Positions 32,934 through 40,763 of a stretch of DNA of 49,495 bases are shown one piece after another; position 1 is the first letter of the stretch; every line of letters starts with the position of its first letter. Under the pieces are notes generated by a model. That model worked only from the letters and a program-made list of their open reading frames with translations, was not told the origin of the DNA and searched no databases. The translations under genes and the position numbers were made by a program. This stretch comes from Mycobacterium sp. 1423905.2. GTDB taxonomy: Bacteria; Actinomycetota; Actinomycetes; Mycobacteriales; Mycobacteriaceae. The stretch lies in assembly GCF_001673155.1 (NCBI RefSeq), contig NZ_LZLE01000088.1:1-49495 (forward strand), written 5' to 3'.

Positions 32934-35684
32934 CTAGCGAACCGGCACAGTGATCGACGACGTGTTGTACCCGCTCACCCGTACCCAATCCGCCATCGAA
33001 TTCGGGGCTGATCCCCGGAGTTCAATGGTTTCTCCGGGGAAGACGGTCACGTAGTTGTCGTCGTACTCGACGGGTAGAACCTCGTCCCCGTCGCGCGTCG
33101 ACATGATCTCGGCCCGTTCGAAGAATGCGACGTTGTGCGTGGGGTTGTGCAGCCGGATGACCACCCCCCCAGGAGTCGCTTCTCGACGGGCCGTGACGTC
33201 CAGGGGCACGCGGGCCATGTAGTTCAGGGCGGTCATGTCCGCCCAGCTCGCTTGCATCGAGTCGAACGCCCGATCGTTGTCCGGATCACCCACGTCGTCG
33301 GGCTGTTGCGATTGCCAATAGACGTTTTCGGCGACGACCTCCCCGTTGGGTCGAGCCAGGTCACAGCGAACAAAGAAGACGGGTGATTGTGCCAGGCCGC
33401 GCGGTAGCGTCATGGCGTCGACAGTCCCGCCGGCGGGAACGCTGACGCGATCCGAGGTTCCGTCGGCCTGCAGATTGCCCTGCAGGTCATACACACGGAC
33501 CCGAACACGAAGATCATGTTCTTCACGTTGGGATTGATTGACGACGCTGATGCGGGCCGTGTCGCCGTTGCCGCTGGCGTAGGAGTCGAATACCACCGAA
33601 AGCGGCCGAAGCCCTTTCTTGGCTCCGAAATATGCGCCGCCGGGACGCAGGTAGTAGTCGAAGAGCTGCCCGAAGAAGGATGGCCAATGACTGTTCAGCA
33701 TCCAGTAGATCGTCATCTTGTGGCTATCCCATCCTCCGGCGGCGAAGGACTCAAATTGTGCGCGGGTGGCCTCGTATTGAGCCAATTGTGCTTTGGCAGC
33801 GAATATCTCGGCGCTGTCGGAGGTTCCGTAGCGCATGCCGATGGAACGCTGCGCACTAAGCAAGGCGGCGTTCTTGTATTGGGCGCCCGCGTGGAATGAC
33901 CAGGTGTCGTTGATCGGCCATAACTTGTCGGGCGGGATGAATCTTCTCAGGCTGGCGAACGGGGGGATCTGTTCGTTGTTGCCTTGTTCGGCCGATGCTC
34001 CCCAGGTTGCTCCGTAGCGGCGGCTGAACCAGTAGGTGGGCGGTCGCCAGGTATAGGGGCCCGCCATGTCGATTCCGTCCCATTGCGAAACGCCGTCGTT
34101 GTCCCGCGTCTGACGGGACGCGGTATCGACGGTGGCGTTCTGCCAGTGCAATTCGTCGAGGATGGAACGGTACTGGGTGCGGATGGCCGGCGGTGGCAAC
34201 CCGTCACTGCCATTCGCCCAGACGAACGCCGACGCGTGGGCCTGAAGCGTTTGAATCTGCGAGCGCTCGCTGTCCATCGCCACCCGGTGATCTTCGGGGC
34301 TCCACTGCTCCCATTTCTCCCACTGGTTGCAGCACATCCAGCCGGCCATCAGCGGTATTCCGAGCTCGTCGGCTTCCTCAATGAGGTGTTCGCTGGCGAG
34401 CTTGCCTTCGAGCCGGAGCATGTTGAGCCCCAAGTCTTTTGCGTAGCGCAGGATTGCGGTTTCCCGGTCCGGGTCGTACTTGTAGAGCAGATCGGGCGTG
34501 TACGCCGCGCCGCGCACCGGAAACTTTCTGCCGTTGACTTCCAGGTAGAAATCTCCGCCGTCGCCGGAGAACGCTTCATCACGATGCTGCGTAACGGTGC
34601 GGATGCCGAACCGGAGTTCGCGGGTGTCGCTGAGCTGGTGGTCGACGCGGAGTTCCAACCGCAGGTTGTGTAGATCGGGCTGTCCCATGGTGTACGGCCA
34701 CCACAGATCCGGGTGCTGGAATGTCAACTGTTCGAATTGATCTGGGGTGAAAGCGATCTGTGTGTTCTCGCCCGGCGCAAGAACCACTGGTTGCTCGACG
34801 TACATTGTGGCGTTGTCCGAACGGGTGATTGTGGCGCGGAGAACGCCGTGTGCGCGTTCGGCGGAGTGGTTGTGCACGTCGGCGCGGATCGTCAACCGCG
34901 CGCTGTCGGTGCGCGGTAGCGGCAGTTCCGAATTGACGGTTGCCGAGCCGATTTCGATAGCGCCCAGCGCTTTCAAGTACACGGGCTTGAAGATGCCGGC
35001 GTTGCGGTCGGGAACGAATGACGTGCCTCGCCGATCCGGATCGCCGTTGGGCGGCGGAAGACCGAGGTAATCCCAATTGATCCAGTCGTTCCAGCTGTCG
35101 GCCAGCTCGACACCGTCGACATCTTGAAGCGCGCGCTCCGGTGTCACCTTTACCGCCAGAACGTTTGGCTGTCCGGGCCGAATCAGGGTTGTCACGTCGA
35201 ACTGGTGCTCGGCGTACATGCCAACGACCTGGTTGTGGTCGGCGATCAGGCGTCCGTTGAGCCAGATGTCAGCGCGATAGTTGATGCCCGGGAAGCCGAG
35301 CACGTAGGTCTTTCGGCCCTCCGGGGCGGTGAATTCGGTGCGGTACCACCAATCGTGTTGATAGAGATCCTGGGGCACGCGGTCGCGGAGATTCTCCCCC
35401 ACATACAGATCTCGGTAGACACCGTTTTCTCGCAGTACCTCCAACACGGTGGCCGGCATTCGGCGAACCCTGTACCAGGCAGCGGCGTCGTAGTGCGGCT
35501 GAGAGACGACGTCGCCGTCCACCGACATCTTCGCCGCCGACGACAGCGTCCAATTGTCTGTCAGCTCAACGTTCTCCGGAGGAGCGGTCCTGTTACGAGT
35601 GGTCGCGGGCGTATGCGCCGCCGCGCACAACGAGAGACACGACACGGCCAGCATGATGAAGATCTTGACGGCGACCTTCGACAT
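32934..35684 (-). CDS. Secreted GH2-family glycoside hydrolase (exo-beta-glucosaminidase/mannosidase type)
   Basis: A 916-residue exported enzyme with a signal peptide (FIMLAVSCLSLCAAAHT). Order: sugar-binding jelly-roll (about 40-230; WYRTEFTAPEGRKTYVLGF, RADIWLNGRLIADHNQ), immunoglobulin-like domain, a GH2 TIM barrel (about 370-700; FPVRGAAYTPDLLYKYDPDR, LGLNMLRLEGKLASEHLIEE) and C-terminal beta domains. By comparison with exo-beta-glucosaminidases of GH2, the acid/base may be the Asp in ANGSDGLPPP and the nucleophile a Glu in SAEQGNNEQIPP; this assignment is tentative. The natural substrate may be cell-wall glycan or host sugar. ATG 35684 follows GAGGAATCGGGAAAC. Confidence 0.83.
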   Translation of the reverse strand: MSKVAVKIFIMLAVSCLSLCAAAHTPATTRNRTAPPENVELTDNWTLSSAAKMSVDGDVVSQPHYDAAAWYRVRRMPATVLEVLRENGVYRDLYVGENLRDRVPQDLYQHDWWYRTEFTAPEGRKTYVLGFPGINYRADIWLNGRLIADHNQVVGMYAEHQFDVTTLIRPGQPNVLAVKVTPERALQDVDGVELADSWNDWINWDYLGLPPPNGDPDRRGTSFVPDRNAGIFKPVYLKALGAIEIGSATVNSELPLPRTDSARLTIRADVHNHSAERAHGVLRATITRSDNATMYVEQPVVLAPGENTQIAFTPDQFEQLTFQHPDLWWPYTMGQPDLHNLRLELRVDHQLSDTRELRFGIRTVTQHRDEAFSGDGGDFYLEVNGRKFPVRGAAYTPDLLYKYDPDRETAILRYAKDLGLNMLRLEGKLASEHLIEEADELGIPLMAGWMCCNQWEKWEQWSPEDHRVAMDSERSQIQTLQAHASAFVWANGSDGLPPPAIRTQYRSILDELHWQNATVDTASRQTRDNDGVSQWDGIDMAGPYTWRPPTYWFSRRYGATWGASAEQGNNEQIPPFASLRRFIPPDKLWPINDTWSFHAGAQYKNAALLSAQRSIGMRYGTSDSAEIFAAKAQLAQYEATRAQFESFAAGGWDSHKMTIYWMLNSHWPSFFGQLFDYYLRPGGAYFGAKKGLRPLSVVFDSYASGNGDTARISVVNQSQREEHDLRVRVRVYDLQGNLQADGTSDRVSVPAGGTVDAMTLPRGLAQSPVFFVRCDLARPNGEVVAENVYWQSQQPDDVGDPDNDRAFDSMQASWADMTALNYMARVPLDVTARREATPGGVVIRLHNPTHNVAFFERAEIMSTRDGDEVLPVEYDDNYVTVFPGETIELRGSAPNSMADWVRVSGYNTSSITVPVR

Positions 35685-35827
35685 GTTTCCCGATTCCTCG
35701 ACTTGAGCGTTCGGCCCATCATGCCGTTGGGCTTCGGCGGTGGCAACACGGCCCCACTCGGTGCGAAACGAAGCACACGAGCGGCGGCTCAGCCGATCGC
35801 GTCGGATTTACCGCCATCACGCCTCAA

Positions 35828-35971
35828 TCAGTTCCCGATCGGTGGCCGTGGATGGCCAGTCAGCGGAGGGAACGGGCCCTCGCCGGCTTCCGGCACAACC
35901 TGCTCGTCATCCTTCGACTCGGTCTCGTCGGGTGTGGAGTCGGGCGCATCATCGTCGCCGTGTCGGCTCAT
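35828..35971 (-). CDS. Small acidic protein (47 aa)
   Basis: ATG 35971 is preceded by AAGGAGG at 6-base spacing, an excellent ribosome binding site. The product starts MSRHGDDDAPDSTPDETESK and has 14 acidic residues, with a Pro-rich end (GHPRPPIGN); it should be disordered. A longer reading frame continues upstream to 36382 but that part is the antisense of the next gene. There is no homologue I recognise. It lies between the GH2 gene and an exported-protein gene, both on the same strand. Confidence 0.6.
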   Translation of the reverse strand: MSRHGDDDAPDSTPDETESKDDEQVVPEAGEGPFPPLTGHPRPPIGN

Positions 35972-36093
35972 TGCTGCCTCCTTTTTCTTCGCGGTCCGAG
36001 ACCAATACCCGCGTTCGATCACTGGAACCCAAGAAAGGGCAATTGCCGGGTGACGGGATCGCGCAGGAGACGATGCGCCACGCGGTGGAGGCT

Positions 36094-36531
36094 TTAGCCT
36101 ACTTGGGTGAGTTGCATAGACTGCGTCACGCGCGGTGGCCTCCCGCCGGACCCGCATATCGGGCGCGTGATGGCCGATTCGTCTTTGCCCTCGAGGGTGA
36201 TCGGGTCCCAGCTGGCGTAGCTGGAGTATGCCCCAGGAACCCGCGTGCCCTCCGGACAGAAGGCGTCGGAGTGCCAAACGAGTGTCCACTGCCCGTTGAA
36301 CAGCCGCGCCTCCCCGAATGCCGGCCCACCCGGGCTGTTGGCTACGGAGGCGCATCCGTCTCCGCATGGAGTGAAATACCAATCACTGGTCGTGGTCTCA
36401 CCGGATTGTGAGGTCACCGTCGAGGTGTAGTGACCGCTCATGGTCGGGTCCGCCCACGCGGTACCAGCCGATCCGACAGCCCACCATCCGGCGAGTGCGG
36501 CGACGCACAGAATGCCTCGCGGAACGGTCAT
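36094..36531 (-). CDS. Exported hypothetical protein with two probable disulfides
   Basis: A 145-residue protein with a signal peptide ending AGTAWADP. The mature part, MSGHYTSTVTSQSGETTTSD, has four cysteines (PCGDGC, AFCPEG, PICGSG), and a WYFTPCGDGCASV stretch that I recall from many small mycobacterial exported proteins of unknown function. The product probably folds as a small beta-rich domain in the cell envelope or medium. GGAGG lies about 10 bases before ATG 36531. An AGGAGGT further upstream at 36562-36568 has no start codon at the right distance. Confidence 0.7.
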   Translation of the reverse strand: MTVPRGILCVAALAGWWAVGSAGTAWADPTMSGHYTSTVTSQSGETTTSDWYFTPCGDGCASVANSPGGPAFGEARLFNGQWTLVWHSDAFCPEGTRVPGAYSSYASWDPITLEGKDESAITRPICGSGGRPPRVTQSMQLTQVG

Positions 36532-36677
36532 GATCTGGTGTCCTCCCTGTCAGCGGCCTCTGTTACCTCCTAGATTTGCTATAGCACAAAGTCGCACCAG
36601 ATGGGCCTTTCCGTTTTCGGCGGCGCCGAGTTGCCACCACGGGGTGATGACCTGGCGGGGCCCCGACGGGGCTCGGT

Positions 36678-37202
36678 TCACCTGCACTGAACTCGCAGCC
36701 AGCCCGACCGAATCGCGTCGGCCAATGTCCAGACTGAAGCACCCAGCAGGACAATGTCTTTGAGAAGGAACTCCGCAAGCAACGTAATCGCCGGGAAACC
36801 ACCGCCTGCCGGTTCGCTGATGCCTGGCGTGGTGAACAAGAAACTGATGGTCGCGATGAACAGCAAGACCGATAACAGGCTCCCGAGCGCTGAAAGCTTC
36901 GGAGCGACTGGCTTTACTGCCAGGAGTATTGCGGCACTCACCTCCATCATGCCAAGCAGTACGGAGAAGGTGTACTCGGGAAAGATTGTGTAAAGCCAGC
37001 CCATGAAAGGACTGTGCGCAACTAGTGGGGCGATCTGGTGAGCCTCGTAGTGGGCGAATTTCAGAAGCCCGATCCAGCCGATGACGATGACGAGTCCGTA
37101 TCGGAGCAGCGCCGCGGCGATGGTGTCGGCCGAGGGTAACGCGCGCGTGGCAGTGCGGCCGAGACCCGCTTTGGCAGCGGTCGCGTCAACGTGGTCGGTC
37201 AT
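36678..37202 (-). CDS. RclC-like DUF417 membrane protein
   Basis: A 174-residue four-helix membrane protein. LVIVIGWIGLLKFAHYEAHQ followed by IAPLVAHSPFMGWLY, GMMEVSAAILLAV and AEFLLKDIVLLGAS are the signature of the YkgB/DUF417 family, whose characterised member is RclC of E. coli, part of the response to reactive chlorine. ATG 37202 is chosen because AAAGGAG ends 5 bases upstream; the reading frame extends to 37364 but only through low-complexity sequence. It is divergent from an RclR-like regulator, the same gene pairing as in E. coli, which supports the function. RclA and RclB homologues are not present in the window. Confidence 0.8.
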   Translation of the reverse strand: MTDHVDATAAKAGLGRTATRALPSADTIAAALLRYGLVIVIGWIGLLKFAHYEAHQIAPLVAHSPFMGWLYTIFPEYTFSVLLGMMEVSAAILLAVKPVAPKLSALGSLLSVLLFIATISFLFTTPGISEPAGGGFPAITLLAEFLLKDIVLLGASVWTLADAIRSGWLRVQCR

Positions 37203-37366
37203 GATGGCTCCTTTACGAGGTTGGTTGTTGCCCGTCGGATGTTGTCGGCCTGCGCCGCCTTCCCTAGTGCTGGACGCGATGCTGACCGACCTGTCTTGAA
37301 GGTAGGAAGCGGAGACTGGTACATATAGACCAAATAAGCCCAATTTCTTGTCCGAAAGTTCCACAA

Positions 37367-38290
37367 ATGGATACCGTCAGTCGCGTATTGGGCTGGGCTC
37401 AGCTCGATGCCAGCGTCGATAAACGGTGTCTGCTGGGCAGCACCACACGGATGGAGGTCGCTGCTTACCCCAAGCTGCAGGCACCGTTTCACGTCCTGCT
37501 CGAGGGCGAGTGTGACCTGCAGGTTGGTTCCGTGATCATGGAGATGCGGCGCGGCGATGTCGTGCTGATCCCGAGCGGGGTCGCGCATCGAGTGATCACT
37601 TCCGGACCCGGTCGCCTACGGGGCACAACCGACACCACCGGTGATGCGTTTGTAACGACCCACAGCAGGCGCGGCGGTAGCGCGGTCATCGATTTGTTCT
37701 GCGGTCACTATTCGTTCGATGCGGGCGCAGGTGCCATGCTATTCGGCAGCCTGCCCGACCCACTGCGAGTGTCTGTCGGGCAGTCCGCCGACAGCGAGCA
37801 GATGCTGGCGATGTTGAGTGCCATGATGCGCGGCGAGGCGCAGCGCGAAGGTCAAGGTACCGCCGCGATTCTGTCGGCCTTAGCGACGGTACTTCTGGCG
37901 CTGGCACTCAGATCCGCACGGAGCACCGCCACCACGACCGCTTTGTGGACGGCCGTAGCCGATCCTCGGATCGCAAGAGCAATCGACGGCGTGCTAGCGG
38001 AGCCGGGCGCCGCCTGGACTATCGGTCGGCTCAGCCGTACGGCCGCCATGTCACGGACCACCTTCCTGCGCCACTTCGGTCAGGAAACCGGAATGACCGT
38101 GGGTGCTTTCTTGGTGCGCATCCGGGTGATGGCTGCAGCCGAGCTGCTCAGGTCGAGCGACGCGACCGTCGCCACCATCGCCGCCCAGGTTGGTTACCAA
38201 TCCGAATCGGCGTTCTCGCGCGCATTCCGCGCCGAGACCGGGACGACACCGGCGCGCTTTCGGCGCAGTCAACAGCGGCGGTGGCAGTAA
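37367..38290 (+). CDS. AraC-family regulator, RclR-like (reactive-chlorine sensor type)
   Basis: A 307-residue regulator. The N-terminal cupin (1-130) begins MDTVSRVLGWAQLDASVDKR with Cys21, followed by LLGS as in E. coli RclR; a second cysteine at 112 (DLFCGHY) aligns with Cys89 of RclR by the CG motif. RclR is activated by disulfide formation between Cys21 and Cys89, so both redox residues are kept. The C-terminal AraC domain (about 205-300) has SRTAAMSRTTFLRHFGQETG and VATIAAQVGYQSESAFSRAF. It is divergent from the RclC-like gene across a 164-base region and is very probably its activator. Confidence 0.85.
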   Translation: MDTVSRVLGWAQLDASVDKRCLLGSTTRMEVAAYPKLQAPFHVLLEGECDLQVGSVIMEMRRGDVVLIPSGVAHRVITSGPGRLRGTTDTTGDAFVTTHSRRGGSAVIDLFCGHYSFDAGAGAMLFGSLPDPLRVSVGQSADSEQMLAMLSAMMRGEAQREGQGTAAILSALATVLLALALRSARSTATTTALWTAVADPRIARAIDGVLAEPGAAWTIGRLSRTAAMSRTTFLRHFGQETGMTVGAFLVRIRVMAAAELLRSSDATVATIAAQVGYQSESAFSRAFRAETGTTPARFRRSQQRRWQ

Positions 38291-38566
38291 GGCACGAGGT
38301 CGTCACTGCGGCTCTCGTCTGACCGATCGGCGCGCTGGGCTCGTTTGTCGGGCCGTGTCGATAACCGGCGATATGGCCCCGGGGCCATGTCGAGAGCTAG
38401 TTCGGTGCTGCACGTATGTGAGCTTTGACCTTCGAGTGACATGCCGACCAAAGACGGTACTTGCACTCCACCGTGTCCGGCGAATCCGCCGACAAAACAC
38501 AGTGCTCTATGTGTATGGTCGCAAGAGGAATTCCGACCCAGCCCTGATTGACTGGAAGGTGTCGCG

Positions 38567-39733
38567 GTGCAGACCTGTACAGCTGAGTTTGCACGCCTTC
38601 GCGCCGGAATGGGCGGACTTGACTGTGCCGCCAATCCCTTCGTCAAGCTGACCAATCCGCTTGCGTTGCAGCACTGGACGATGCCGCTGATCGAGTTGAC
38701 ACTTGTCGCCGGAACGACTGCGTGCTTGGTTCACGCCCTGCGGTGGCGCCGCACCCAGGCTGACGCCTCGAACTTGGTGATTTGGTTTGCAGGCATCGTC
38801 TGCCTTCTGTTCATCGAGCCGTTCACCTACTTTCCGCAGTGGTTCGGCTTGGAGAAGTCGCTTGGGGTTACGTTCGTGCACAACCAGTTCACCGTGCAGT
38901 TCTTGTATGACCGGTTGCCGCTCTACATCGTCGCCATGTATCCGTTTTTCGGTTACGCCGCATGGGTTCTGGTGCAGCGCACCGGCATTTTGCGCCGTTA
39001 CAACTCCTTCGTCGGCGCGGCATGTGTGGCCTTTGCCTTCTTGGCGCTCTACGAGGTCATCGACATGGTTGGACCACAGTTTCGCTGGTGGGTGTGGAAT
39101 GAGAACCTGTCGACTTCGGTGCCCACACTGTCCGGTGTTCCCTACCTCAATCTCCAGTCGTTCTCGGTAGCGCTGCCATTCGCCATGGCTTTCGTAACCC
39201 TCAGATGCTGCAAACCGGGTCAGGTGCGCGCAGTGACGGTGGCGCGCAATGTGCTGCTGGTATCGATTCTGGTGTGGCCGATCCTGTTTCTCAGTTCGCT
39301 ACCGTGGTTCTTCCTGACCAAAGTCGGCGTCTCCGTCGAAACTGCCCGCATCGTGGGAACGTGGCTGTTGGTCAGCATCATCGGAGTGGTCACCGCGATC
39401 GCGTTCGTCCGCGCCTACAAGTTGCGCCGTGGCGACCCCGCGCAAGTACCGCCGGGTTCCAGTCGCGACTACTTCGTGGCAGGTTTGGTCACCGCGTATC
39501 TACTTGTATCCGCAGTGTGCTGGATCGCGGCCTTGCCGGACTACTTCCATGCCAAAGATGGCTTCACCGCTACCGGTGCCCGGGTGGGATCGCTGCCGTT
39601 CGCGCTTGCCATGGCAGCAGTGGCCATTGCCCTCACGGTGGGTGCTTACCTACGAACGACCCGTTGTGAAGAAGGTCGTCATGTCGACGCCACGCTCGTA
39701 CTCGGCCCTCCACACCGCGGCCCACTGCGGTAG
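38567..39733 (+). CDS. Multi-pass membrane protein of unknown function
   Basis: A 388-residue protein with about 10 membrane helices, starting at GTG 38567 with GAAGGT upstream. Notable loops are FAGIVCLLFIEPFTYFPQWF, FLYDRLPLYIVAMYPFFGYA and WVWNENLSTSVPTLSGVPYL. The acidic and aromatic residues in the loops recall carotenoid or spirocyclase-like membrane enzymes, but I cannot name a family. The 276-base gap upstream, after rclR, holds no other gene I can support. The last 84 bases overlap the convergent metal-dependent hydrolase gene. Confidence 0.6.
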   Translation: MQTCTAEFARLRAGMGGLDCAANPFVKLTNPLALQHWTMPLIELTLVAGTTACLVHALRWRRTQADASNLVIWFAGIVCLLFIEPFTYFPQWFGLEKSLGVTFVHNQFTVQFLYDRLPLYIVAMYPFFGYAAWVLVQRTGILRRYNSFVGAACVAFAFLALYEVIDMVGPQFRWWVWNENLSTSVPTLSGVPYLNLQSFSVALPFAMAFVTLRCCKPGQVRAVTVARNVLLVSILVWPILFLSSLPWFFLTKVGVSVETARIVGTWLLVSIIGVVTAIAFVRAYKLRRGDPAQVPPGSSRDYFVAGLVTAYLLVSAVCWIAALPDYFHAKDGFTATGARVGSLPFALAMAAVAIALTVGAYLRTTRCEEGRHVDATLVLGPPHRGPLR

Positions 39734-40576
39734 CGGCTGGTGGGCCGGATTGTGATAGGGCGCCTGGGACAGGATGAGCCGCCGTATCATCGCGGCGAGT
39801 TCGCGGGTCGGGACACCGTGAAACATCCGCGCAGGCTGCTCCCTTCGTGAGTGACCCATAAACCGTTGTTGCAGCCGGGTTTTCATTTCCAAGACTGCCA
39901 TGTCGGACGTCATCGACTGATGTGCGGACAGGCCCCCGCGGTCAGCCTCGGGCACGTGGCGATCGAATCCCATGGCGATTTCCTCGACCACCGACATGAC
40001 GTGCTTCGCCGTCGCCACGGCGTACTTCGTCCGCGTCCAGCGGTGGGGCGTCAAATGGTCGCAGATGATGAGGCCAGAGCTGCGATGCTCGATCTCCTCG
40101 ACGAAATGCCACAGGATGAGCGAGGCGATACGTGGATCACCGCCACCGAAGATCGATTCGCGGTGATCGAGAAAGACCTTGAACAGCGGCGTGAAGGTAG
40201 CTTCGATGTTGGCGATGTAGGACACGTGGAAGTCGGTGCCCCGTGTGGCCAGAAGTTGGTCGAAGAGCTTGGTGACCTCGCGCTGAGTGTGTTTCAGACC
40301 CGGGTATTGCTTGGTCAACGTGTTCATATGCTTGCGGTGGGCCCATGAATGCTGGCCTTCCTGCCGCACGAAGGCGTCCATCTCCTCAGCGACGGCGGGA
40401 TCGGTGACCTGATCGCTGGCCTCCCGAAGCGCGTTGATGATGTACCGCTCGAAGGGCACGGCAAAAAAGGTGAAGAGGTTGCCGAAGATGCTCACCAGCG
40501 GATTCGCGGGCTGCCACTGGAACGGCACCGTGGTATCGAAGGCCCACGGCAGTTTTCGGATCACCAGGTCAGTCAT
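39650..40576 (-). CDS. Metal-dependent hydrolase, PF10118 type (ferritin-like metal site)
   Basis: A 308-residue protein. RQEGQHSWAHRKHMNTL and ILWHFVEEIEHRSSGL provide E-x2-H and EExEH patterns of a di-metal helical bundle, the features of the PF10118 metal-dependent hydrolase family. SYIANIEATFTPLFKVFLDH and FERYIINALREASDQV give the other helices. ATG 40576 is the first reasonable start: upstream sequence up to 40951 lies antisense to the amidohydrolase gene. Substrate unknown; in mycobacteria these proteins often lie next to fatty-acid or xenobiotic catabolic genes. Divergent from the amidohydrolase gene. Confidence 0.75.
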   Translation of the reverse strand: MTDLVIRKLPWAFDTTVPFQWQPANPLVSIFGNLFTFFAVPFERYIINALREASDQVTDPAVAEEMDAFVRQEGQHSWAHRKHMNTLTKQYPGLKHTQREVTKLFDQLLATRGTDFHVSYIANIEATFTPLFKVFLDHRESIFGGGDPRIASLILWHFVEEIEHRSSGLIICDHLTPHRWTRTKYAVATAKHVMSVVEEIAMGFDRHVPEADRGGLSAHQSMTSDMAVLEMKTRLQQRFMGHSRREQPARMFHGVPTRELAAMIRRLILSQAPYHNPAHQPLPQWAAVWRAEYERGVDMTTFFTTGRS

Positions 40577-40615
40577 CGGCACATCCCCAGCCTCGCTCGA
40601 GCGACTACGTCTGAG

Positions 40616-40638
40616 CATACACTTTGGCATTTTGTATG
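40616..40638. promoter_or_regulatory. Inverted repeat between hydrolase and amidohydrolase genes
   Basis: CATACA (40616-40621) and TGTATG (40633-40638) form a perfect 6-base inverted repeat with 11-base spacer in the 187-base divergent gap. CATACAC also occurs at 43740-43746 upstream of the Rieske gene, so the same regulator may act at both places. Confidence 0.4.
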
Positions 40639-40763
40639 GTGTCAATCGGAGCGCAGCGCCGCGACCAAACTGTGGCACCATCCACTTGCGCCTAGGCGTA
40701 TGGTCATGCATGGAGGTGGGCGCCCACGCGGCGACCACCGATCCCAACGGGTGAAGGACGCGC

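Noticed and set aside
35124..36053. 309-codon plus-strand ORF
   Set aside because: Antisense of the GH2 enzyme N-terminus and of the small acidic gene; no family pattern.
36562..36568. AGGAGGT as ribosome binding site of another small gene
   Set aside because: No ATG, GTG or TTG at 4-12 bases downstream on the minus strand.
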